The translations under genes were made by a program, and so were the position numbers. Below are positions 18,314 to 26,528 of a stretch of DNA of 64,000 nucleotides, piece by piece (position 1 is the stretch's first letter; each line of letters begins with the position of its first letter). The notes under the pieces are model-generated. The model searched no databases. It was not told where the DNA came from and worked only from the letters and a program-made list of their open reading frames with translations. Location of the stretch: NCBI GenBank assembly GCA_029259915.1, contig JAJDED010000053.1, forward strand, positions 62,001-126,000, given 5' to 3'. This stretch comes from Planctomycetota bacterium. GTDB taxonomy: Bacteria > Planctomycetota > Planctomycetia > Pirellulales > Lacipirellulaceae.

Positions 18314-18663
18314 TGCATACTTTACTGGTTAGTGGGTCATGCCGAATGGCCAAGATGCATGCATCGGCCCCAAAATCCCTCCCCGACAGATGGCCGCTGC
18401 CGAACGGATATCGGGCCGTTTCCCCCCGTTGCTCTAATCATACATTGTCTGGACCAAACGAGTTACGTCAAATGCTGAAGTTCCGCATGCAGGTTCGACC
18501 TGTGCCCGCCGATAGCTTGTTCAAGTGCGATCTTGCCCTCGGTTTGCCGATCCTGGTCTGGTTCCGTTCGACGCAAGTGCTAAAATATGTTACACTTGTG
18601 ACTTTCGCCCCTAGGTTACGGGCGATTGTGTTCCTTCTTAGAGAATCCATAAGTAGAGCGTTC
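18314..18663. other. Intergenic region upstream of infA
   Basis: About 350 bases between the divergent GAF-HlyD gene and infA. An open frame continues upstream of infA, but its translation does not look like protein. The AT-rich patch at about 18581-18600 (TAAAATATGTTACACTTG) is a possible promoter region for infA, without a clear -35 box. Confidence 0.4.
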
Positions 18664-18888
18664 ATGGCGAAGCAAAAAGAAGAGGCCCTGGAAGTCGAAG
18701 GGGTAGTCACCCAGGCACTGGCAAATACCCGATTCCGCGTGGAAATCGAAGGCGGACACATCGTCACTGCCCATGTCGCGGGGCGGATGCGCAAGCACTT
18801 TATCCGGATTGTCCCCGGCGACAAAGTACGCGTGGAACTCTCGCCCTACGATCTGACCAAGGGACGCATTACCTACCGCGAACGGTAA
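18664..18888 (+). CDS. infA: Translation initiation factor IF-1
   Basis: A 74-residue OB-fold protein that binds the 30S A site during initiation. Family signatures are [20 protein letters not shown], the [14 protein letters not shown] segment and [22 protein letters not shown] at the C-terminus. The ATG at 18664 gives the normal family length, so the long upstream open frame is not coding. The gene is monocistronic here, divergent from the HlyD/M50 cluster and not next to the ribosomal protein operons. Confidence 0.96.
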   Translation: MAKQKEEALEVEGVVTQALANTRFRVEIEGGHIVTAHVAGRMRKHFIRIVPGDKVRVELSPYDLTKGRITYRER

Positions 18889-19093
18889 TTTAGGCAAGAT
18901 TCTCGCCCATACCTCTCCCTTATATCCAGTGCAGGAGCGAACTGCACTTGCGATTTTTCTCCCGATTCTCGACAAGAATCTCGTCGCGCTGAGCGAATGG
19001 CAGTATAACGGTCATCGCATCTAGCAACGACAAAGTTGTATAAATACCGCAACCTGTTTGTCCACAACCAGCGTAGTAACTGAAACTTCTAGA

Positions 19094-19118
19094 TAGCCGC
19101 GATCTTACAGATCGCCGG
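19094..19118. repeat. TAGCCGCGATCTTACAGATC repeat, copy 2
   Basis: 25 bases identical to 12682-12706, lying just upstream of the secreted protein gene at 19149. Here the opposite arm of the hairpin is missing. Confidence 0.7.
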
Positions 19119-19148
19119 CCAGACCTTCCAAGAACAAGGGAGAAAAAC

Positions 19149-20867
19149 GTGATCCTCCGCAAAAAAAATTGGCGCTCGTCCGTCAAAACCTTCTTCGTTT
19201 CAGCTTGTGCCGCAGTGGCCGTTTTGGGAGCGAATCTTTGCGATTCAGCGAGAGCCCAATCGTCCGGCGAAATGAAACCGCTGGCCGTGGTTGCACTTTC
19301 CGGTTACGACTCGCTGGTCGAAGACATCAATTTCCTGGGAAGCCTAGCTGGCCAACCGCAAATAGCCTCGATGTACGAGCCCATGATCATGGGCTTTACC
19401 CAAGGGCTCGACAAAACCAAACCGATTGGCGTAATCGTCCAGTCGGACGGGGTCAGCTTCGGCGGCGCCGCATGCCTGCCGGTGACCGATCTTGAAAAAC
19501 TGCTGATGCCGCTGCAAGCCTTCGGCGTAATGCCCGAGAAGCAAGACAACGGCACTTGGAAGATCGTCACCCCCGACAAAACTATTTTCGCCCGTGAAGC
19601 TGCCGGTTGGGTTTTCCTCGCCCCGATGGAGCAATTCCTAGAAAGCCTGCCCGCCGCACCGGATGCCCTGCTTGCGGAGATTTCCAACGAATACGATCTC
19701 GGCGCACGGGTCCACGTGCAAAATATTCCCGAAGCGTACCGGCAAATGGCCATCCAACAGTTGGAAATGGGCATGAAAGCCGGCCTGAGAAAACTGCCCA
19801 ACGAAAGCGATGCACAGTTCGAATCGCGCAAAGAATTGACCGGCATGCAGATCGAGCAAATCAAACGCGCAATCAGCGAGCTGGACCAGGCTACTATCGG
19901 ACTCGCTTTAGACAGCGAGCAGCAACGCACTTACTTGGACTTCGCCTACACCGCAGTTCCCGACACCAAACTGGCCGAGCAGCTCACGCTGAATAAAGAT
20001 CCGAAGACCAACTTCGCAGGTTTCTTCCAACCCGATGCGGCCATGATGATGACTTTCGCTTCCAAAGTGGGCGAATCCGACATCGCGCAAGTGAACCAAA
20101 TGTTCGACACGGTTCGCAAACAGGTGATGACCGCGATTGAAGAGGAAGGGGACTTGCCAAGCGAGAAAGCGCGCGAGGTCGCAAAAAGTGCCGTCGACGA
20201 TTTCCTCGACGCTTTTCAGGCAACTTTGCAAGCAGGCGTCATGGACGGCGGAGCCGTGCTCAATCTGGCACCCAATTCGATGACGCTCGTAGCTGGCGGT
20301 TTCGTGGGCGAACCCGCCAAAGTCGAAAGCGGACTGAAAAAACTCGTAGAACTTGCCAAAGAAGAGAAAGATTTCCCCGGCATCGCTTGGAACTCCGATA
20401 ATCATGGCGACGTGAGCTTCCACACCATCAGCGTCCCTGTGCCCGCTAACGAAGAAGAGCCCCGAAAATTGTTTGGCGATACCATGGAAATCGTCGTGGG
20501 CATCGGCAAACAGTCGGTCTACTTCGCCTTGGGCCGCGATTGCATCAGTGCGGTGAAGGGGGTGATCGATGCCTCGGCCGCCGAGCCTCAGAAATCGGTC
20601 CCTCCGATGGAAATGTCCCTCTCGCTGCAACAAATTATGAACACGGCTGTCGAGTTTGCAGAGGGAGAGGAGGAAAAAGCAACCATCAGATCCATCGCGG
20701 CAATGCTGGCTAGCGATGATACCGGCCGCGATCATGTGCGGATTGTCGTCCAACCGATTCCCAACGGAGTCCGGTCGCGCGTCGAACTGGAAGAAGGCGT
20801 ACTGCGGGCAATCGGCGCAGCAGCCATGCAAGCCAAGATGCAAGCCGCCGGAGCGGGTGGGTTTTAG
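19149..20867 (+). CDS. Large secreted hypothetical protein
   Basis: A 572-residue exported protein of unknown function. The GTG start is preceded by AAGGGAG. The signal peptide is clear: basic head, hydrophobic stretch about 13-28, cleavage likely after SARA. The mature protein is acidic, alpha/beta, with one cysteine in each of two places and no catalytic motif I recognise. It resembles the uncharacterised periplasmic proteins that are abundant in planctomycetes. It stands alone, with a strong terminator-like hairpin (21030-21067) downstream. Confidence 0.8.
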   Translation: MILRKKNWRSSVKTFFVSACAAVAVLGANLCDSARAQSSGEMKPLAVVALSGYDSLVEDINFLGSLAGQPQIASMYEPMIMGFTQGLDKTKPIGVIVQSDGVSFGGAACLPVTDLEKLLMPLQAFGVMPEKQDNGTWKIVTPDKTIFAREAAGWVFLAPMEQFLESLPAAPDALLAEISNEYDLGARVHVQNIPEAYRQMAIQQLEMGMKAGLRKLPNESDAQFESRKELTGMQIEQIKRAISELDQATIGLALDSEQQRTYLDFAYTAVPDTKLAEQLTLNKDPKTNFAGFFQPDAAMMMTFASKVGESDIAQVNQMFDTVRKQVMTAIEEEGDLPSEKAREVAKSAVDDFLDAFQATLQAGVMDGGAVLNLAPNSMTLVAGGFVGEPAKVESGLKKLVELAKEEKDFPGIAWNSDNHGDVSFHTISVPVPANEEEPRKLFGDTMEIVVGIGKQSVYFALGRDCISAVKGVIDASAAEPQKSVPPMEMSLSLQQIMNTAVEFAEGEEEKATIRSIAAMLASDDTGRDHVRIVVQPIPNGVRSRVELEEGVLRAIGAAAMQAKMQAAGAGGF

Positions 20868-20885
20868 ATCCACTCGTTAAAAGAT

Positions 20886-20978
20886 TGAACCACGAAGACA
20901 CGATGGACACAAAGGAACTGGAGGAATCCCAAATTCCTCAATTCATGATCTTCGTGTCTTAGTGCCTTTGTGGTTAAT
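20886..20978. repeat. Modular hairpin repeat element R5
   Basis: The left arm TGAACCACGAAGACACGATG (then GACACAAAGGA) is complemented by the right arm at 20947-20978, with CTTCGTGTCTTAGTGCCTTT followed by GTGGTT. It lies just after the stop of the secreted protein gene. Confidence 0.85.
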
Positions 20979-21029
20979 TTACTTCGCGTAGATTTTCGCG
21001 AACTCAGAACCCTATAAAAATGTCTCATC

Positions 21030-21067
21030 AACGGGCATCGGCCGCCTCCGCGGCTGATGCCCGTTTT
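21030..21067 (+). terminator. Rho-independent terminator
   Basis: A 16-base-pair stem with one G-T pair (AACGGGCATCGGCCGC against GCGGCTGATGCCCGTT), loop CTCC, then a short T-run. It lies between the secreted protein gene and lysA on the plus strand. Confidence 0.75.
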
Positions 21068-21119
21068 GCTATACTAAGCCCAACGTCGAATGGATCTCCT
21101 GACAAGAAACCATCCAAAG

Positions 21120-22409
21120 ATGACCGCACAAATGACACAATTCCCCACGCTTGTCGAAGACATTGCCGGCTGGTCGGTTGAAGAACTGGCACGCGACTAT
21201 GGCACACCGCTGTTTGTTTATGACGCCGCGAAGATTGTCGAGCGAATCAACGACCTGGACGAGTTCGACACGGTTCGCTACGCACAGAAAGCGAACTCAA
21301 ACCTGGCGATTCTCGATTTGGTCCGACGCCATGGCGTCGCAGTCGATGCGGTCAGCGCCGGGGAAATCCATCGTGCTTTGGCAGCCGGATACCGTGCGGG
21401 TCCTGGCGAACCGTCCGAGATTGTTTACACCGCCGACATTTTTGATCGCGAATCGCTCGACTTGGTCGTCACACATGAGATCCCCGTCAATTGCGGTTCG
21501 CCCGACATGATCGACCAATTGGGCCAGCGCGCCCCGGGCCGCGAGATCACGCTGCGCATCAATCCTGGTTTCGGACATGGCCACAGTCAAAAAACCAATA
21601 CCGGCGGTCAACAATCAAAACACGGCATCTGGCACGAACAAATCGACGACTGCCTCCAACGCGCAGCACGCTACGATTTGACCATCTCCGGTTTGCACAT
21701 GCACATCGGCTCGGGAACCGATCTCGAACACTTGAGCCAAGTCTGTGGCGCAATGGAAAAAATCGCCGCGGTTGTCGGGCCGACCATCACGTCGATCAGC
21801 GCCGGCGGCGGATTGTCTGTCCCCTATCGCGATGGCGACGAGCCAGTCGACATCAGCGGTTACACCAAGCTGTGGAACGCCACCCGACAGCAACTGGCCG
21901 AACAGTTTGGGCATGCGGTGAGTCTGGAAATCGAACCGGGCCGTTTCCTGGCCGCCGAAAGCGGCAGCCTGATCGCCGAAATCCGCGCCATAAAAACCAT
22001 GGGCAACAACCTATTTTACCTTGCCGACGCGGGATTCAATAACCTGGCCCGACCAATTCTCTACGGAGCCTATCATCCCATGGCGATTTGTCGGGCGGAG
22101 AGAGAGCAGAGGTCGGAGGTCGGAGGTCAGGGGCAGCAGGTGGTTGTGGGGGGACCGTTGTGTGAGTCGGGGGATATTTTCACGCAGGAAGAGGGCGGAT
22201 TTGTTTGCTCGCGCGAGTTGCCGGCTGCTGCGGTAGGCGATTTTCTGGTGATCGGCTGTGCGGGCGCCTACGGTGCAGTGATGGGCAGCAACTACAACTC
22301 CAAGCCCCTGGCAGCCGAAGTGCTACTCGAAAATGGCAAAGCACATCTTGTCCGTGCCCGCCAATCGTTCGAAGATATCATCCGCGGGGAAACGATACCG
22401 CCGCAGTAA
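21120..22409 (+). CDS. lysA: Diaminopimelate decarboxylase
   Basis: PLP enzyme making L-lysine from meso-diaminopimelate, the last step of lysine synthesis. Visible motifs are YAQKAN with the PLP lysine (Lys57), HMHIGSG, the glycine-rich SAGGGLSVPY, EPGRFLAAESG, and CESGD with the active-site cysteine. The start is uncertain: ATG at 21090, 21120 or 21132. Just before the VVVGGPLCESGD motif an unusual hydrophilic insert (about REQRSEVGGQGQ) is encoded by a 7-base tandem repeat (22110-22130). Monocistronic. Confidence 0.94.
   Translation: MTAQMTQFPTLVEDIAGWSVEELARDYGTPLFVYDAAKIVERINDLDEFDTVRYAQKANSNLAILDLVRRHGVAVDAVSAGEIHRALAAGYRAGPGEPSEIVYTADIFDRESLDLVVTHEIPVNCGSPDMIDQLGQRAPGREITLRINPGFGHGHSQKTNTGGQQSKHGIWHEQIDDCLQRAARYDLTISGLHMHIGSGTDLEHLSQVCGAMEKIAAVVGPTITSISAGGGLSVPYRDGDEPVDISGYTKLWNATRQQLAEQFGHAVSLEIEPGRFLAAESGSLIAEIRAIKTMGNNLFYLADAGFNNLARPILYGAYHPMAICRAEREQRSEVGGQGQQVVVGGPLCESGDIFTQEEGGFVCSRELPAAAVGDFLVIGCAGAYGAVMGSNYNSKPLAAEVLLENGKAHLVRARQSFEDIIRGETIPPQ
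22110..22130. repeat. 7-base tandem repeat inside lysA
   Basis: Three near-identical units AGGTCGG, AGGTCGG, AGGTCAG lie in frame within lysA and add a hydrophilic loop before the active-site CESGD motif. Confidence 0.8.
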
Positions 22410-22822
22410 CCGTGCGTCGACAATGCAGATACTTTTCACCGCTTTGCAGGGCCTTGATTCGACATGACTTCGCAAACCGAGGACGTGGCAATCCATCTGA
22501 AGAACAACTCGAGTACGTCCTGGTCTCTGTGCTACAACGGTTGGAATTTTCGCAGGAGAATAAATTTTTTCAGGAGGAGCGGGCAAATAGTCTCGCAAAG
22601 GCGCTAAGGCGCAAAGAAATGGTTTTTTCTTGTTTCCGTCCTTTGCGCCTTAGCGCCTTTGCGTGAGACAATCCCAGGTGGGTTCTTGCTCTGCGACTGA
22701 GCATCTCTGCGAGAGATCTCCTTGGGTTGCGGGCGGAGACCACGCTGGGATCTATGTGGCTACTTTTTTTACAAAAAATTCTCTAGAATGGTGAACACCC
22801 TTCTTTGCTGAGGCTTGCCACC
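22410..22822. other. Intergenic region with hairpin element
   Basis: About 410 bases without a credible gene. It holds repeat element R6 (22591-22668) and AT-rich sequence just before the ACT-domain gene (about 22761-22788), where a promoter is likely but not resolvable by eye. Confidence 0.5.
22591..22668. repeat. Modular hairpin repeat element R6
   Basis: The left arm CTCGCAAAGGCGCTAAGGCG (then CAAAG) faces the right arm CTTTGCGCCTTAGCGCCTTT (then GCGTGAG) at 22640-22667. The unit is GCAAAGGC/GCTAAGGC, with near-perfect pairing and a loop of about 22 bases. Confidence 0.9.
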
Positions 22823-23341
22823 ATGCCCAACACTTCCCTAGTACTGACAATTCTCGGCCAGGACCGACCGGGGCTCGTCGATTCGATTGCCCAGGTGGTT
22901 GCCGAGCATGGGGGCAACTGGGTCGAAAGCCGCATGGCGCATCTGGCGGGGCATTTTGCTGGTGTCTTGCGTGTGGAAGTCGATGCGCAACAGGCCGACG
23001 CACTGACTGCCGCTATCAAACAACTTGCCGGGGCTGGGCTGGAATCGGTCGTTTCTCCCGATACCGTATCGCCTGTCGGGCAAAAGAATCGCGTGGTGCA
23101 ATTGTCATTGGTCGGGCAGGACCGCCCTGGAATCATCCGCGAGATCAGCCACGTGCTGGCCGCTCAGGGAGTGAATGTCGAAGAACTAAGCACCGAGTGC
23201 GCCAACGCACCCAACTCGGGCCAAGCGCTGTTCCGCGCCACCGCGCAACTGCGACTGCCCGCGCACGTTTCTGCCGACTCCTTGCGCGAAGCCCTCGAAA
23301 AAGTCGCTGCCGACCTAATGGTCGACGTCACGCTGGAGTAG
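22823..23341 (+). CDS. Two-ACT-domain regulator (GcvR-like)
   Basis: A 172-residue protein made of two ACT domains in tandem. Each opens with the same pattern: LTILGQDRPGLVDSIAQVV (about 7-25) and LSLVGQDRPGIIREISHVL (about 91-109). This matches the glycine cleavage repressor GcvR family, whose ACT domains bind amino acids and which acts by protein contact rather than binding DNA. The ATG at 22823 is chosen over 22805 because it begins directly before the first strand. glyA is in this window but 27 kb away, so a glycine role is only inferred from the family. Confidence 0.85.
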   Translation: MPNTSLVLTILGQDRPGLVDSIAQVVAEHGGNWVESRMAHLAGHFAGVLRVEVDAQQADALTAAIKQLAGAGLESVVSPDTVSPVGQKNRVVQLSLVGQDRPGIIREISHVLAAQGVNVEELSTECANAPNSGQALFRATAQLRLPAHVSADSLREALEKVAADLMVDVTLE

Positions 23342-23380
23342 CAAAGCTCGCAAGCAGGATATTTTCTACTTACGTGCGAT

Positions 23381-23950
23381 TCATCCCGCTTGCCAAGTCT
23401 TCAGCCACTCGACATCCCAACAAAGCATCCAAATATTTAGCAGCAGGCTGTCGCGAATCGTGACGAGGAGCGTCAATTCGATCGCCAACAACAGCACCAA
23501 ACTCCGTCGCCAACCAAGTGCGCGAGCGGCTAGCAACCCGGCCCAACAGGCAACTACGTCGCCCAAGCTGTTGAGTACCGAGTCGCCTTCGTAACCCAAC
23601 GATGCCGTCGTCGAGCGATAACGGTTGATCACAAACTGGGTGTTTTCAAAGATCTCCCATCCCGCTTCCAGGCTCAGCGCCAACAAGCATTGCCAGGGCC
23701 AATTCCAACGAGAAAACAAACCCGAAACGATCCAATAAAATATCAGACCGTGCAAAAAGTGCGTCGCGCTGTAGGGATCCAAAAAATGTTGCGAAGTGTG
23801 GTTACTGCGCGGATCGTCAATCCAAAACCGTAGCTGCCCACAATCGCAAAACCAAGCTCGGCCTTGCAGTCGAAGAACGATGGCCATCAACACCACCACG
23901 GCCACCGCAGCAATCCAAGGCCAGTTTTTCTTGTCGTGCAATGCCTTCAT
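23381..23950 (-). CDS. DUF2585 (UPF0314) membrane protein
   Basis: About 189 residues, hydrophobic, with roughly four membrane segments. Family features are FCDCGQLRFWIDDPRSNHTS, QHFLDPYSATHFLHGLIFYW and the acidic EAGWEIFENTQFVINRYR. These conserved charged and His residues suggest an active site in or near the membrane, but the function is unknown. The ATG at 23950 is preferred because sequence further upstream is a palindromic repeat. Convergent with the ACT-domain gene. Confidence 0.85.
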   Translation of the reverse strand: MKALHDKKNWPWIAAVAVVVLMAIVLRLQGRAWFCDCGQLRFWIDDPRSNHTSQHFLDPYSATHFLHGLIFYWIVSGLFSRWNWPWQCLLALSLEAGWEIFENTQFVINRYRSTTASLGYEGDSVLNSLGDVVACWAGLLAARALGWRRSLVLLLAIELTLLVTIRDSLLLNIWMLCWDVEWLKTWQAG

Positions 23951-24237
23951 AGGGAAGCTTCCCATAATCCCGTAGGTCAGGTGCCGCACCTGACAATTGC
24001 AATCGATTCTAGCGCTCGCCAGGAGCATCAGGCCCCACCGGCTTCCGCCGGTGGCTAGGATACACGCATATAATCAGAAGTGCGCTAGCACCTACGAAAA
24101 GCCTAAGCCCCGCTTGGCCAGGGGCCGATGATAAGCTAAGATTGCACTGAATTCCACAAAATTGGCCCTGCAAGCTATAAGCTCGCGGCTACAGTCCATC
24201 TGACCTTTGACCCCCGATCTCTCACCTCTCCAAAACA
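23951..24237. other. Repeat-rich divergent spacer
   Basis: The spacer between the DUF2585 gene and the ferredoxin gene holds no gene. It contains a palindrome (23972-23995) around TCAGGTGCCGCACCTGA, also seen at 15127-15149, and a second hairpin at 24035-24054 (stem CCACCGGC with GCCGGTGG, loop TTCC). Confidence 0.65.
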
Positions 24238-24633
24238 ATGGCCAAACAAGGTCCTCGAAAAAAAGTCCCGAAAGAGTTGGCCATCATCAATGCCGACAAC
24301 TGCACAGGCTGCGAATCGTGCCTGGAGGTCTGTCCGGTCGATTGCATCGAACTGAAGTCGCTCGATCGGGGCGTGATCAACGGCACCCACCAGTGGTGCG
24401 AAATCGACGTCGAACGCTGCGTGGGATGCGAAGTCTGCGTGCACATCCCCGGCAAGAAATCGAATCCCTACGAATTGTTGGTTTGCCCTTGGGACGCGAT
24501 CGAGATGGTGCCCACCGAAAACGCCGCCCAAGTGATGGCCCAAATTGGCGGGCCTCCCGAATACATCCACGAAAACTGGGACCGCCTGGTCAGCACTGCC
24601 CAAAATCTCGCCGAACTACGCGCGGCAACCTAG
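24238..24633 (+). CDS. 4Fe-4S ferredoxin-like protein
   Basis: A 131-residue electron carrier with two cluster sites. The first is a standard CTGCESCLEVCPVDC (about 22-36). The second, CVGCEVC (about 61-67), has its last cysteine far away: about 15 residues (HIPGKKSNPYELLV) intervene before CPWDAI. That gap is much longer than usual, so the second cluster may be special or may bind differently. A helical tail of about 40 residues follows. It is followed by a DNA methyltransferase, with no clear functional link. Confidence 0.85.
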   Translation: MAKQGPRKKVPKELAIINADNCTGCESCLEVCPVDCIELKSLDRGVINGTHQWCEIDVERCVGCEVCVHIPGKKSNPYELLVCPWDAIEMVPTENAAQVMAQIGGPPEYIHENWDRLVSTAQNLAELRAAT

Positions 24634-24643
24634 TCGCGTCTCT

Positions 24644-24671
24644 CGCTAAACCGCAAGCGGCAGCCGCTTGA
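24644..24671. repeat. CGCTAAACCGCAAGCGGC-type hairpin, copy 3
   Basis: CGCTAAACCGCAAGCGGC followed by AGCCGCTTGA, just after the ferredoxin stop codon; it may end that transcript. Confidence 0.75.
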
Positions 24672-24745
24672 GTGTGATCACTCCATCGGGTTAGAATATA
24701 CCCACGGCCGCTTTCCCATTTCCCCTTTCCCCTTTTGATTATCCC

Positions 24746-25684
24746 ATGCCTCTCCAATCAGGGAAGATTCATCAAGGCGATTGTTTGAAGTTGATGCGTC
24801 AAATCGACTCCGCCACGGTCGATCTAGCGTTTGCCGATCCACCGTTTAACATCGGCTACGAATACGATCAATACGACGACCGGCAGGACGACGAAAAATA
24901 TCTCGACTGGTGCCAAGCGTGGATCTCCGAGGTCTACCGCATATTAAAACCAAGCGGGACGTTCTGGCTAGCGATCGGCGACGAATATGCCGCCGAGCTA
25001 AAAGTCGCCGCGCATCGGACGATCGGTTTTACGCCCCGCAGTTGGGTGATTTGGTACTACACGTTCGGCGTGAACTGCAAAAACAAGTTCAGCCGATCGC
25101 ACGCGCATCTGTTTCACTTCGTCAAAGACGAAAAAAACTTTACCTTCAACGCGCTCGACCCGGCAATCCGCGTCCCCTCGGCCCGCGCTTTGGTCTATGG
25201 CGACAAACGGGCCAATCCCCTGGGCCGACTGCCCGACGATACCTGGATTCTCCGACCGCAAGATTTTCAGTCGGACAAGTACGGCTTCACCGCAGAGCAA
25301 GACACTTGGTTCTTTTCGCGTGTGGCGGGCACATTCAAAGAACGGCAAGGTTTTCATGGCTGCCAAATGCCCGAGCAATTGCTGGGGCGCATCATTTGGG
25401 CCAGCAGCCACGAAGGCGAACTAGTGTTCGATCCCTTTGCCGGTAGCGGCACAACCCTGGCGGTCGCCAAGAAACTGGGCCGCGAATTGCTCGGCTGCGA
25501 ACTTTCCGAAGAATACGTCCGCTACGCAACCGAGCGGTTGCAGGTAATCTCGCCAGGCGACTCGCTCGAGGGCCCCGCCGACCCCATCGCCAGCGCCCCC
25601 AGCACCGCCAACGGCGTGAAGTTGGAAGATCGACAGCGGAGCAAAGCGAAAACCAATAAGCAACGTAAGTTGCCGCTTACGTAA
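24746..25684 (+). CDS. DNA adenine/cytosine-N4 methyltransferase
   Basis: Site-specific DNA methyltransferase of 312 residues using S-adenosylmethionine. The catalytic motif IV DPPF is at 31-34 and motif [10 protein letters not shown], at 229-237. Catalytic motif before the cofactor motif is the beta-class order. DPPF enzymes methylate adenine-N6 or cytosine-N4; I cannot tell which. The C-terminal 40 residues are basic and low-complexity. No restriction endonuclease is next to it, so it looks like an orphan, possibly regulatory, enzyme. Confidence 0.9.
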   Translation: MPLQSGKIHQGDCLKLMRQIDSATVDLAFADPPFNIGYEYDQYDDRQDDEKYLDWCQAWISEVYRILKPSGTFWLAIGDEYAAELKVAAHRTIGFTPRSWVIWYYTFGVNCKNKFSRSHAHLFHFVKDEKNFTFNALDPAIRVPSARALVYGDKRANPLGRLPDDTWILRPQDFQSDKYGFTAEQDTWFFSRVAGTFKERQGFHGCQMPEQLLGRIIWASSHEGELVFDPFAGSGTTLAVAKKLGRELLGCELSEEYVRYATERLQVISPGDSLEGPADPIASAPSTANGVKLEDRQRSKAKTNKQRKLPLT

Positions 25685-25696
25685 AAAACCCGTAGG

Positions 25697-26293
25697 TCAA
25701 GGGCTACCCACCAGAAGCTCGCGCTGGGCTTCGGTCACGTCGACCACGAACTGGCCAGCCAGATAATTGCGGCCCAGTAGCATCGGATAGCTCATTTTCG
25801 AACGGTCGTTTAGCGACACCAAAACCTGTCGATCGATGCCATCGAGATGCAATTCCAGAGGTACGAGATAACGCAATTCTTCATCTTCAGAAGTGCAAAT
25901 CAAAGCCACCTCGGCAATTTCGCGTTCCAACCACCGCGAATCGCCCTGCCGGTTCTCCAAACGGAAGCGAATCGTCTTCCCCACATTTTCGGTCATCGTA
26001 GGAGAGTCGTCTTCGATAAACCACTCCGCCACGTGCAGCGAACAACGCTTTGCCCCGGTGTCGACTCGCGCTTGGAATGCCAAACCCGATTCATCTTCCT
26101 GAACTTTGGCAACAGGGCCAATCAGCCGCAAAGCCGTCTCGCCAAGAAAAACAAACGAAGTACCTTCGGACACCGACGACGAATCAATGACTGCTGCAGG
26201 ATGCCCGACTCGATTCTCCGAACCTCCAAACAGACTCCAGGAAACAATTCCAAACACAAGCGTTAGAGCAGTAGTGGTCAGGGCAGATTTCAT
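25697..26293 (-). CDS. Retropepsin-like (RimB/PF05618) protein
   Basis: About 198 residues with an N-terminal membrane or signal segment (about 5-22) and a retropepsin-like domain of the family named putative ATP-dependent zinc protease. The key pattern is ARVDTGAKRCSLH (DTG active-site-like motif), with PMLLGRNYLAGQFVVDV as the closing strand. I chose the ATG at 26293 because AGAGG lies six bases upstream; a TTG at 26311 is the alternative. Its exported location suggests an envelope role. The related cytoplasmic proteins sit beside rimK, which is absent here. Confidence 0.85.
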   Translation of the reverse strand: MKSALTTTALTLVFGIVSWSLFGGSENRVGHPAAVIDSSSVSEGTSFVFLGETALRLIGPVAKVQEDESGLAFQARVDTGAKRCSLHVAEWFIEDDSPTMTENVGKTIRFRLENRQGDSRWLEREIAEVALICTSEDEELRYLVPLELHLDGIDRQVLVSLNDRSKMSYPMLLGRNYLAGQFVVDVTEAQRELLVGSP

Positions 26294-26353
26294 CAAAAAC
26301 CTCTCGAGCAAGGTGTCTATTCACATTGGCATCTTGCCCAAGCGATTGTTTCA

Positions 26354-26376
26354 TGGCACCGAATTTAGTTCGGTAC
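26354..26376. repeat. Short inverted repeat
   Basis: GGCACCGAA and TTCGGTACC flank a five-base loop in the spacer upstream of the retropepsin-like gene. It is a small hairpin of unknown role. Confidence 0.4.
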
Positions 26377-26528
26377 CTATTACGTTAGTCGCGGGACACA
26401 GTGAATTGTAACTTTTCTCCTGCGCAAAGTGAGCGCGACGGGCATGTTGCTCGTCTTCTAAGTGAAGTCTAGCACACAAGATACGACATGCAGGCTGCGG
26501 GGACGAAAAATGGACGATTAACAAAAAA

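Noticed and set aside
22205..22666. Plus-strand open frame at the end of lysA
   Set aside because: Overlaps lysA out of frame and runs through repeat R6; low-quality translation.
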